From an uncultured Prevotellaceae bacterium (lineage in GTDB: Bacteria > Bacteroidota > Bacteroidia > Bacteroidales > Bacteroidaceae), in contig CACYPF010000006.1 in assembly GCA_902776195.1 (NCBI GenBank), positions 154,846-218,845 of the forward strand: a stretch of DNA of 64,000 bases, given 5' to 3'. Shown here piece by piece: positions 40,972 through 49,196 of the stretch. The notes beneath the pieces are model-generated. The model did not search any database. It was given only the letters and a program-made list of their open reading frames with translations, and was not told the DNA's origin. Numbering within the stretch: the first letter of the stretch is position 1; each line of letters starts with the position of its first letter. Both the position numbers and the translations under genes were made by a program.

Positions 40972-42690
40972 ATGAAACTCAATAAATTCAAAGCAAAGGT
41001 TTTGGCAGTAGCCTTGATGATGGCTGCCACTCTGACCTCCTGCATGGCCGACCTTGATAAAGGTAATATTGACCCTACAGTTCAATCAGAGCCAGACATT
41101 ACTGCACTTTATAGCAAGTGTTACGCTTGTCTGATTTTAGAGGGTATGGATGGTAACGCAGACTTCCAAGTCAATGACAATGGTAAGTCAACTTTTATAC
41201 GTAATCTCTTTAATGCCAATGTGTTGTCAACGGACGAAGGTATCTGTTGGTGGACAGACGGTGGTTTGGAAGATTATGGTCTCAATACTCCGAAGCCCAA
41301 TAGCGATGCTATTCGCTTTTTGTATTATCGTCTGATCATGGATGTCAGTTACTGTAACCATTATTTGGAATTAGAGGGAGCCCAGGCAGACCAAACGAAA
41401 CTTGCAGAAGTTCGCTTTATCAGGGCATACCTTTACTATCAGTTACTGGATCTTTTTGGCGATCCTTCGTTTATTCCAGCTATCTCGACAGAGATGCCTC
41501 GTCAGGCTCATGCTTATAGTGAAAAATTCCAAGAAAGTACCAATTATTCACGTGCTGAGTTACTGGCAATGGGTCGTGAGTTCCTTTTCAACTGGGTGGT
41601 TAACGAGTTGAAAGAGGCTGAGCCGAATCTGATGGAACCTCAACCTAAGACAGACAAAGACGCAGATTATGGACGCGTAGACAAGGCTGCTGCTTGGCTG
41701 ATGTTAAGTCGCGTATATTTGAATGCTGGAACCTATCTGAACAACGATGGTCAAAACAATCCTTATTGGGCAGAGGCTCTGTCGTATGCAGAAAAAGTGA
41801 TTAATTCAAGCTACTCTCTCTTTGATGACAGCAAGATGTCTGCGGAGGCTAAGGCTAATGGCTATAAGCCTTACGACCTGTTGTTTATGGGCGATAACGG
41901 CTCAAATGGTTCTTCATGTGAGGCTATTTTCCCATTGCTCCAGGATGGTAAAGTCACTAAGGCTTGGGGTGGATCTATGTTCTTTGTTGCTGCCATGTGG
42001 GATGCCAATATGGCAACTGTGACTGGCAAGGATGCTGCTACTACGCAGAATGGCTGGTCTGGTATGCGTTGCCGTCCTCAGTTGGTTGAGAAATTTACCA
42101 GTAATCCAGCTTCCTATGTAGACAAGACAGCCGAGGAAATTCGTGCTATGAGTACCGATGACCGTGCCATCTTCTGGGGAAAAGGTCATACTTTGTCAGT
42201 TTATCCTAATGATGCCTTTACAAGTGGTATCGTTACTCCTAAATGGAATAATAACTACTCTAATGGAGGAACGCCACACGACAATGAGAATGTTGATATC
42301 GATTTCTTCCTGCTTCGTGCAGCAGAGGCATATTTGAATGCTTCCGAGGCTGCCTTGCATATTGGTGACGCAGGCAAGGCAAAGACATATATGGATGCCA
42401 TTCGCAACCGAGCCCATGCAACTACTCGTAGCAGCTATTCTTTGGATGATGTTCTCGATGAGCGTGCTCGTGAGATGTATTTTGAGGGTATTCGTCGTCC
42501 TGATCTGATTCGCTACAACTACTTTGGTGGTGTCGGTGTAACATATGGTTGGGAAGGTAAGGGAGGTAATACTGGTTATACTGGTGCTCCTTTCGAGAAA
42601 TACCTTAATGTATATCCCATTCCTTCATCAGAAGTTATGGCGAACTCTAACCTGACTCAGATAGATGGATATACTGAGATAGAAGAATAA
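40972..42690 (+). CDS. susD: SusD-like starch-binding outer-membrane lipoprotein
   Basis: 572 residues with a lipobox (LTSC, Cys23). TPR-type helices typical of RagB/SusD proteins are visible (VRFIRAYLYYQLLDLFGD; AAAWLMLSRVYLNAG) and the C-terminal RagB/SusD region has ERAREMYFEGIRRPDLIRYN. SusD caps the SusC barrel and binds the glucan. It lies 26 nt after susC. Specificity for starch is inferred from the neighbouring susE, susF and GH13/GH97/GH77 genes. Confidence 0.95.
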   Translation: MKLNKFKAKVLAVALMMAATLTSCMADLDKGNIDPTVQSEPDITALYSKCYACLILEGMDGNADFQVNDNGKSTFIRNLFNANVLSTDEGICWWTDGGLEDYGLNTPKPNSDAIRFLYYRLIMDVSYCNHYLELEGAQADQTKLAEVRFIRAYLYYQLLDLFGDPSFIPAISTEMPRQAHAYSEKFQESTNYSRAELLAMGREFLFNWVVNELKEAEPNLMEPQPKTDKDADYGRVDKAAAWLMLSRVYLNAGTYLNNDGQNNPYWAEALSYAEKVINSSYSLFDDSKMSAEAKANGYKPYDLLFMGDNGSNGSSCEAIFPLLQDGKVTKAWGGSMFFVAAMWDANMATVTGKDAATTQNGWSGMRCRPQLVEKFTSNPASYVDKTAEEIRAMSTDDRAIFWGKGHTLSVYPNDAFTSGIVTPKWNNNYSNGGTPHDNENVDIDFFLLRAAEAYLNASEAALHIGDAGKAKTYMDAIRNRAHATTRSSYSLDDVLDERAREMYFEGIRRPDLIRYNYFGGVGVTYGWEGKGGNTGYTGAPFEKYLNVYPIPSSEVMANSNLTQIDGYTEIEE

Positions 42691-42719
42691 TTGTTAAATC
42701 GAATAATAAGAAACGCAAT

Positions 42720-43934
42720 ATGAAGAATAAACTATTGCTTGGTGCACTGCTTATCGGCATCACCAGCTTATTCACAGCTTGCTCGGACGATAACGGCTCA
42801 AATCCTTCGCTTATACAGCCTACAGGATTTGCGTTGAATACGCCAGCATTTGCCAATGAGACTGTTGATTTGGAGGCGACTAGCGAATTGCAATTGTCAT
42901 GGTCTCAGCCTCAATACACAACAGATAATGCACCCCTACTGGTGACTTATGAAATTCAGGTATCACCAACCAACTCGTTTACAGTTTCTGTTGATGAAGC
43001 TGCAGCCGATGAGTCTGGGGAGACGGTTGCTGATTATGCAGCTATCGCTCGTACTACGACCCAGTGTACTTATACTCTTCTGTCTAAAGACTTAGATAAA
43101 GCATTGGTGCAGGTGATGAAATGGAAAGAAAGTGAAGTCCCTGCAGAGCAAACTGCTTTTCTGCGTATTAATGCATTTATCTTGGAGAATGGAGTACGCC
43201 TGAATAGTGTTTTCTCCAATTCTGTAGAACTTAAATTCAATCCTTATTATATTGAGTTGAAAGACGCTGCTCCTATTATGTGGTATCTTGTTGGTAATAA
43301 CATCCTTGACGGTGGATGGAGCAATGATCCTGGCGTAAGCAGTCTGCCGATGTTCATACAGAGTGATTATGCCTACGATAAGACCACTGGAACGGGTGAG
43401 ATCACCTATCTGAACTATTTTACCACTGATGGATGGAAGATACAGCCAGCAGATTTCAACTGGGATTTAGGCTTTATGAGTGGCGGCTCTGCTAATACTG
43501 CAGTATTCCGTAATGGTGACAACGATGCTGGTAACATATGGTGCGAGCCGGAGGGCTATTATCTTGTTACTGTGAATACGGCTTCTAATCAGTGTACGAT
43601 TGCTGCACAAGACATTAGTCCAAAGGTGTTTACGCAGGTATGTATGGCTGGAACATTTAATGATTGGGCTGATACCAATATGACACCAGCGAACAAAAAT
43701 GGTGAAAACCATGTTTGGGTATATGTGATGGATGTTGAAGCAGGAAAGACAGAGCAGTTTAAATTTAAAGAAGCAGGATCCTGGGATACAAACTGGGGGT
43801 ATGGCTCCTTTGATGGTGAGGTGAACACTTGCGGTGTTGCTAAGGGCGGTGCCCCTAACATTGGTATTGAAGAAGGCACATGGGTCATCGTGTTCAATGA
43901 TATCACCGGTGAGTTTAGTATTATTAAAAAGTAA
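42720..43934 (+). CDS. susE: SusE-like surface starch-binding lipoprotein
   Basis: 404 residues. Lipobox FTAC (Cys21); an N-terminal SusE immunoglobulin-like domain (ELQLSWSQPQYTTDNAPLLVTYEIQVS); then two carbohydrate-binding modules beginning near MWYLVGNNILDGGW and VCMAGTFNDWAD. Size and domain number match Bacteroides SusE (two CBMs). It would hold starch at the cell surface and help set oligosaccharide size. It lies 29 nt after susD. Confidence 0.9.
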   Translation: MKNKLLLGALLIGITSLFTACSDDNGSNPSLIQPTGFALNTPAFANETVDLEATSELQLSWSQPQYTTDNAPLLVTYEIQVSPTNSFTVSVDEAAADESGETVADYAAIARTTTQCTYTLLSKDLDKALVQVMKWKESEVPAEQTAFLRINAFILENGVRLNSVFSNSVELKFNPYYIELKDAAPIMWYLVGNNILDGGWSNDPGVSSLPMFIQSDYAYDKTTGTGEITYLNYFTTDGWKIQPADFNWDLGFMSGGSANTAVFRNGDNDAGNIWCEPEGYYLVTVNTASNQCTIAAQDISPKVFTQVCMAGTFNDWADTNMTPANKNGENHVWVYVMDVEAGKTEQFKFKEAGSWDTNWGYGSFDGEVNTCGVAKGGAPNIGIEEGTWVIVFNDITGEFSIIKK

Positions 43935-43954
43935 TCTAAAAGAGTAAGAGCATT

Positions 43955-45439
43955 ATGAAAAAAATTATATTGTGTGGAATAGCCTTGGTTGCAGGATTAA
44001 TGTCCTGCACCGAGGACTACAATGACTGGGCTAGTCCACAGAGCAATGCTGCTGGCGAACTGAATCCCCCAACGGAGATGATGTTACAACCTACGGCTAG
44101 TGCTATTGACTTTTCTGTTGTGACTGACGAGACAATCCAGTTGTTCACTACAAACCTGCAGGAAGGTCAGGTCGAGTCTTACAATGTTAAAATCGAAGGT
44201 GCCGACATTGACAAGGATGTGACTATTGTGGCAGACAAAGATGGTTATATTAAAGCATCAGAGTTGAAAGATGCTGTCAATACTTTATATGGTGCTGCTC
44301 CCGTAGAGCGTACTTTAATACTTACAGTGTCTACACAAGTGAAGGTCACTACAGAGGAGGGAGTCGTTATTGTTAAGAGGGAAGCAAATCCATATGAGAT
44401 AAAGGTAACTCTTGATGCTCCTTATATCGATGCAAATGGCTATTATGTAGTTGGTAATATCGATGGATGGAAGTGCATAAGGGTTGATGCCTACCATATG
44501 ACGAATAATGGCGGACCTGTTTATGACAACCCAGAGTTCAGTGTAGAGATAGAAGCTGTTGACGGCATTTCAACCTATGAAATCAAAGCTATTCCTGCAT
44601 CAGATTTCAAGGAGGACGGTAACGTTAACACTTGGGATCGGGCATTCTCCGCAGCAGAAGGTGTTGATGAGCCAGCTTATGAAGGAACCTTGTCTAACTC
44701 AAATAAGGGTGGAAACATTAAGTTCAATGCTATTGAGGGGTCATCATCATACCTCCTTACCATTAATGCCATGACTGCTACTTATACAGTGGTGGCTCAG
44801 TCGGCTGGTGCTGTCTTTGATACAGATCCTGTGCTTTACTTAACCGGTGACCACTATAATTGGGGCGGTTCTGCGGACGACTGGATTCCGATGGTTCCTG
44901 TTTACGATAACCCTAACCTCTCATGGATTATCATATATCTGCATGAGTGGGAGAAGATTAAGTTTGCTCCCCAGCAGGGATGGGGTGGTGACTTCGGTTA
45001 CGATGCTGAGTCAGTAATAGATAATGCCGGGGCAGGTGCACAGGCAGATGGTTCTAACCTGATGGTTAGCAATGCTGGGTGGTATCTCCTTAAAGTCGAT
45101 AAGACTTCTGGAGCCCGTTCTGTCACTATTGATAAGCCCAATATCTATCTTATTGGTAATACAGCACCTGCTGGTTGGAATGTAGAGGAGTCTGGTCTGT
45201 TCACTATCCCCGATACAGAAACTGGTAAGTTCGTTTCTCCCGCCTTTGTTGCCGATGACGAGGTGAGAATGTGTATCAAATTTGCCGATAACGTTGACTG
45301 GTGGAAGACGGAGTTCGTTGTTACTGCGAAGGGACAAATTGATTATCGTGGCGCTGGCGGTGACCAGGCACGTGTCAAAGTTTCTACAGGACAGAAGTGC
45401 TATTTGAACTTCAATAATGGTTCTGGTTCGTATAAGTAA
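43955..45439 (+). CDS. susF: SusF-like surface starch-binding lipoprotein
   Basis: 494 residues. Lipobox LMSC (Cys18), an N-terminal Ig-like domain, then three CBM repeats starting near YYVVGNIDGWKCI, LYLTGDHYNWGG and IYLIGNTAPAGWN. Bacteroides SusF likewise has three starch-binding modules, so the assignment is secure. It is the last gene before the terminator at 45463-45499, which separates it from the GH53 gene. Confidence 0.9.
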   Translation: MKKIILCGIALVAGLMSCTEDYNDWASPQSNAAGELNPPTEMMLQPTASAIDFSVVTDETIQLFTTNLQEGQVESYNVKIEGADIDKDVTIVADKDGYIKASELKDAVNTLYGAAPVERTLILTVSTQVKVTTEEGVVIVKREANPYEIKVTLDAPYIDANGYYVVGNIDGWKCIRVDAYHMTNNGGPVYDNPEFSVEIEAVDGISTYEIKAIPASDFKEDGNVNTWDRAFSAAEGVDEPAYEGTLSNSNKGGNIKFNAIEGSSSYLLTINAMTATYTVVAQSAGAVFDTDPVLYLTGDHYNWGGSADDWIPMVPVYDNPNLSWIIIYLHEWEKIKFAPQQGWGGDFGYDAESVIDNAGAGAQADGSNLMVSNAGWYLLKVDKTSGARSVTIDKPNIYLIGNTAPAGWNVEESGLFTIPDTETGKFVSPAFVADDEVRMCIKFADNVDWWKTEFVVTAKGQIDYRGAGGDQARVKVSTGQKCYLNFNNGSGSYK

Positions 45440-45462
45440 ATAATCCTTAAACAATAACCATG

Positions 45463-45499
45463 ATCAGGCGGACAGGAACTTAAGCCTTGTCCGCCTGAT
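45463..45499 (+). terminator. Terminator after susF
   Basis: A perfect 12-bp stem ATCAGGCGGACA / TGTCCGCCTGAT followed by TTTTGATT. It ends 16 nt before the GH53 start, with no new -7 box visible, so GH53 would depend on read-through. Confidence 0.85.
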
Positions 45500-45515
45500 T
45501 TTGATTCAAGCAGTG

Positions 45516-46604
45516 ATGAAAAGAATCTTTATATTATTAATAGGTACGTGTATGGCATTGTCGGTCTCTGCACAGCAACGGTTTCTGGGTGGTGACCTGT
45601 CTATGCTGCCGTCGTATGAGGATGCCGGCACGGTCTATCGTGACTCGGCTGGTAAGCAGGTGAAACCCTTGCGGTTCCTGAAGCGACAGGGGTGGAATGC
45701 GGTGAGGGTCCGCTTGTTCGTTGACCCGCAGTTTGCCAGCAAAGAACATCAGGGAGAGGGTGTCTGTCAGGACTTGGACTATGTCATCCGTCTGTCGAGG
45801 CAGGTGAAGAAGGCTGGTCTTGCCCTGATGCTTGACTTCCATTACAGTGACACATGGGCTGACCCTGCCAAGCAGTTTATGCCGAAACGCTGGAAGGATG
45901 CGGCTCCTGAGACCCTGCCCGACTCGGTCTATGCGTATACCCGTCATTGTTTGGAGCGGATGATAACTGCCGGCTGTGTACCAGAGATGATACAGGTGGG
46001 CAATGAGATTACTAATGGTATGATGTGGGAAGTAGGACGTGTCAATGCCGCAGGTAGCGAGGGCTTCGACGTGCTGTCCCTTCTGTTAAAGGGTGGCGTC
46101 CGTGCCTGTCGGGAAATGTGTCCGAAGGCGAAATTGATCATTCATACAGAGAAGGCGGGCGACTGGACAGTCACCAAGAACTTCTATGAGCAGATGCGTC
46201 GCTATCAGGTGGACTACGACATCATCGGACTGTCGTATTATTCGATGTGGCACGACCGTCTGCCCGTACTCCATAACACCCTCGATTCCCTCGCCGCCGT
46301 GTTTCCCGAGAAGGAGGTGATGATCGTGGAGACGGCTGCTTATTACTCCCATGAGAACGACCGATGGGCGAAAGGTCCTGACCAGTATAGCGAGTTCTAC
46401 CCGATAACCACTGAGGGGCAGCGCCAGTTTACCGCTGAGCTGATGGCAGAACTGCGTCGTCACCGGCATGTGACAGGTGTCTTCTGGTGGTTCCCGGAGG
46501 AGAATGAGAGTGGGCGGCAGGTCACTAACTACTGGCTCAACAGAGGCTTGTTCGACAATCATACAGGTCGTGCCAAGCCCGCACTCTATGAACTGAAGTG
46601 GTAA
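45516..46604 (+). CDS. GH53 endo-beta-1,4-galactanase
   Basis: 362 residues with a signal peptide (to ~20). A full GH53 barrel: FLGGDLSMLPSYEDAG at the mature N-terminus, RLFVDPQ, LDFHYSDTWADPAKQ, the acid/base Glu in QVGNEITNG (near 163) and the nucleophile Glu in VMIVETAAYY (near 271). It cuts beta-1,4-galactan of pectin, not starch, so it is functionally out of place after susF. ATG 45516 is chosen; an upstream TTG lies inside the terminator tail. The DNA is visibly more G/C-rich than susCDEF, and it is followed by the dispersed element, suggesting a later arrival. Confidence 0.93.
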   Translation: MKRIFILLIGTCMALSVSAQQRFLGGDLSMLPSYEDAGTVYRDSAGKQVKPLRFLKRQGWNAVRVRLFVDPQFASKEHQGEGVCQDLDYVIRLSRQVKKAGLALMLDFHYSDTWADPAKQFMPKRWKDAAPETLPDSVYAYTRHCLERMITAGCVPEMIQVGNEITNGMMWEVGRVNAAGSEGFDVLSLLLKGGVRACREMCPKAKLIIHTEKAGDWTVTKNFYEQMRRYQVDYDIIGLSYYSMWHDRLPVLHNTLDSLAAVFPEKEVMIVETAAYYSHENDRWAKGPDQYSEFYPITTEGQRQFTAELMAELRRHRHVTGVFWWFPEENESGRQVTNYWLNRGLFDNHTGRAKPALYELKW

Positions 46605-46623
46605 ATGAAATAAATAGCCCTGC

Positions 46624-47205
46624 TAAAAATATACCTAAGTTTTTAAAATCGAGAAAAATCTGTCAATCTATCAGCGAGAGGGTATAACGTATTGACAGAC
46701 AACCGAATGCACGCTGACAGATAGGCTGATAGATTGATAGATTCAATGATGGCATCTTCATTAGCAGGAGGTGCCGTTTTCTCTTGACAACGGCAACAGC
46801 AGCCCTTGTAAAGGATGCCTCCCTTCATTGTAAATCAAATTGATTTGCAAAGTAAATCAAATTGAATTGCTGAGTAAATCAAATTGATTTACATCGTAAA
46901 CCAAGTTAGATTACAATTCTGCATGATATCGTTTTCATTGACGTTGCCTAAGGCTTCAACCATTGAAGCCCGTACCTTCGCCCCTCGTTGCCTAAAGCTT
47001 CGACCCTTGAAGCTTAGGGCTTCGTCCCCCGAAACCTAAGGCTTCACAAGGAGGACTTCACTCGTTTTTATACGTATTTTAAGGGCAAAAACGCCATTCG
47101 TTGTCACCCTTGTCACCTTGTTGCTACCGCAAGTATTTGATTATCAAATAGTCTTGCAAGGCGGCAACGGTTGCAAGGGTAAAAAACTTTATGTATGCGC
47201 GCGAG
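46624..47205 (-). repeat. Modular non-coding dispersed repeat, copy B
   Basis: The reverse-orientation partner of 12163-12590, filling most of the 764-nt gap between GH53 and the amylase. It carries the same blocks in the same order but is longer (~582 nt). It has three rather than four 22-nt units, plus an extra tandem of CGAAGCTTTAGGC-like segments (46950-47050) and an extra segment with TGACAAGGGTGACAA. No coding sequence is credible in it. Confidence 0.85.
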
Positions 47206-47260
47206 GAATTCTGATGTTATTTGCATGAAGGAAACATAGAAATCTGTAAAATAATCACTG

Positions 47261-47274
47261 TGCAACCGATTGCA
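47261..47274. promoter_or_regulatory. Operator-like palindrome before the alpha-amylase
   Basis: TGCAACCGATTGCA matches 12 of 14 positions of the lacI/susC operator. It lies exactly 55 nt before the amylase -7 box, the same distance as at lacI and susC. Confidence 0.7.
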
Positions 47275-47329
47275 TGAACGTCCCAGCCATATTTAACGAC
47301 TCGGAAGAATAACGTGAGGGTAAAAGCAC

Positions 47330-47338
47330 TAACTTTGC
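47330..47338 (+). promoter_or_regulatory. -7 box for the alpha-amylase
   Basis: TAACTTTGC, 30 nt before the ATG; no -33 TTTG. Confidence 0.65.
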
Positions 47339-47368
47339 ACACAAGAACTAAAAACTTACTTAATAGAT

Positions 47369-49141
47369 ATGATGAAGAAAATCTACACGACATTAATCGT
47401 ATTGGCTGCCACGCTGACCGCTTCGGCTCAAGGGTGGCCCGCAAACTATGGCGGCGTGATGCTGCAAGGCTTCTATTGGAACTCCTATACGGACACCAAC
47501 TGGGCTAAACTGGAGTCGCAGGCTGATGAGTTGTCACAGTTCTTTGAGTTGATCTGGGTACCGAACTCTGCCTATGCGAATAGTACATCTAATAATATGG
47601 GATACCATCCCGTCTATTGGTTCAATCACAAGAGCGCATTCGGTACAGAAGCCCAGTTGCGTAGCATGATTGCTACTTTTAAGGAAAAGAATGTGGGCAT
47701 CATTGAGGACGTGGTCATCAATCATCGTGCCAGTGTCAACAGCATTTGGCTGAATTTCCCTGCAGAGACTTATAAAGGTGTAACCTATCAGTTGACGGCG
47801 GCAGATATTTGTAAGGATGACGAGTCGAAAGACAATGGTTATAATCCTACTGGTGCAGCAGACACAGGAGAGTCTTGGGGTGGAGCCCGCGATCTTGACC
47901 ATACAGGCGAAAATGTTCAGAAGAATGTGAATGCCTATCTTGATTTCCTTATGAATGATTTAGGCTATGTGGGATTCCGTTATGATTTTGTGAAAGGCTA
48001 TGCAGCAAAATATGTAGGTCTGTATAATAAGACAGCCCAGCCACGTTTCTCTGTCGGGGAGTGCTGGGATGGTAACAAGACAGTAGTTACCAACTGGTTG
48101 AATGGCACCAAGCAAGACGGTGTCATCCAGTCGGCTGCCTTCGACTTCCCGTTGAAGTATTATATCAATGACGCCTTTAGTAACAACCAGTGGACCCGAC
48201 TAAATGACGGTAGTTTAGCCAATGACAATGACTACAAACGCTATGCTGTGACTTTCGTGGATAACCATGACACAGGTCCTGGAGCAGATAGTCCCTCCGC
48301 CCCTCTTTATGCCAATGTGGAGGCAGCTAACGCTTACATTCTTACAATGCCGGGAACACCCTGTGTATGGCTGAAGCACTGGCAGACCTATAAGGCTGCC
48401 ATTAAGAAACAGATATTGGTGCGCAAGGCAGCAGGAATCCACAACCAGAGTACTATTGATACCAAGACGGCATCCAGCAATGGATATGTCCTGAAAGTAA
48501 AAGGAACCAAGGGTGATGTGCTGTTGCTGTTGGGTGCTGCCACGGCATCTACAGATGGTTTCAAACTTGCCGTTGAGGGTACTAATTATAAGATGTACGT
48601 GAGTGATGGGGTGGACATATCCGCTTTGGATGACATCAAGGAGGAGACCTTCACGGCTCCAGACTTCTGCGTAGTCAATGAGGGAGAGACATGTGCCTTC
48701 TTCGAGGCTCCTACCTCTTGGACCACTGTTCGTTGCTGGGCTTGGAATAGTGACTGTAATTTCACCAGTGGCAATTGGAATAGCGCAACGCTCTGTACTA
48801 AGGTGGGAACCAATAATGGTAAGAATGTTTGGAAATGGACATGGGATGGAAAGTGTTATAAGCCCAATACCACAACCTTAATGGATCGTAGTGGTAATCC
48901 TACCTATATCATTTTCCATAACGGGAACGGTGGACAGACCAGTGACCTTGACTTCAAAAACGGAGGTTACTATAATGAAAGTGGTGCTATCCAGGGTGTT
49001 GTCACTGGCATAGAAGAAGTTAGAAAGGTGATGCCTGAAGGAAGAGGTAATGTGTGGTATGACCTGCGTGGTCGCAGGCTTTCAGGGGAGCCGACGACGA
49101 AGGGTGTCTATATCTATCAAGGAAAGAAAATACTTAAGTAA
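47369..49141 (+). CDS. Secreted alpha-amylase (GH13) with C-terminal sorting-type tail
   Basis: 590 residues. Sec signal peptide (to ASAQ, ~21), no lipobox. GH13 motifs: EDVVINH (I), GFRYDFVKGY with nucleophile Asp near 204 (II), GECWD Glu near 231 (III), FVDNHDTG (IV). A C-terminal beta domain near 450-540 (WTTVRCWAWNSDCNF) resembles starch-binding CBM26-type modules. The final ~45 residues (WYDLRGRRLSGEPTTKGVYIY to the end) match the tail of the BspA-like protein and recall type IX secretion C-terminal signals. It probably plays the outer amylase role that lipoprotein SusG has in Bacteroides. Confidence 0.92.
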   Translation: MMKKIYTTLIVLAATLTASAQGWPANYGGVMLQGFYWNSYTDTNWAKLESQADELSQFFELIWVPNSAYANSTSNNMGYHPVYWFNHKSAFGTEAQLRSMIATFKEKNVGIIEDVVINHRASVNSIWLNFPAETYKGVTYQLTAADICKDDESKDNGYNPTGAADTGESWGGARDLDHTGENVQKNVNAYLDFLMNDLGYVGFRYDFVKGYAAKYVGLYNKTAQPRFSVGECWDGNKTVVTNWLNGTKQDGVIQSAAFDFPLKYYINDAFSNNQWTRLNDGSLANDNDYKRYAVTFVDNHDTGPGADSPSAPLYANVEAANAYILTMPGTPCVWLKHWQTYKAAIKKQILVRKAAGIHNQSTIDTKTASSNGYVLKVKGTKGDVLLLLGAATASTDGFKLAVEGTNYKMYVSDGVDISALDDIKEETFTAPDFCVVNEGETCAFFEAPTSWTTVRCWAWNSDCNFTSGNWNSATLCTKVGTNNGKNVWKWTWDGKCYKPNTTTLMDRSGNPTYIIFHNGNGGQTSDLDFKNGGYYNESGAIQGVVTGIEEVRKVMPEGRGNVWYDLRGRRLSGEPTTKGVYIYQGKKILK

Positions 49142-49161
49142 GAGCGATTAGATATTTATAG

Positions 49162-49196
49162 GAAGAGAAGGGAAGTGGATTACTTTCCTTCTCTTC
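49162..49196. terminator. Hairpin shared by the amylase 3' end and the HTCS coding end
   Basis: GAAGAGAAGG (49162-49171) pairs with CCTTCTCTTC (49187-49196). The second arm lies within the last codons of the converging regulator gene, so one sequence would serve both. Confidence 0.6.

Noticed and set aside
46643-46828. Short open frame within dispersed element copy B
   Set aside because: It is not preserved in copy A and has no start signals or recognisable protein.
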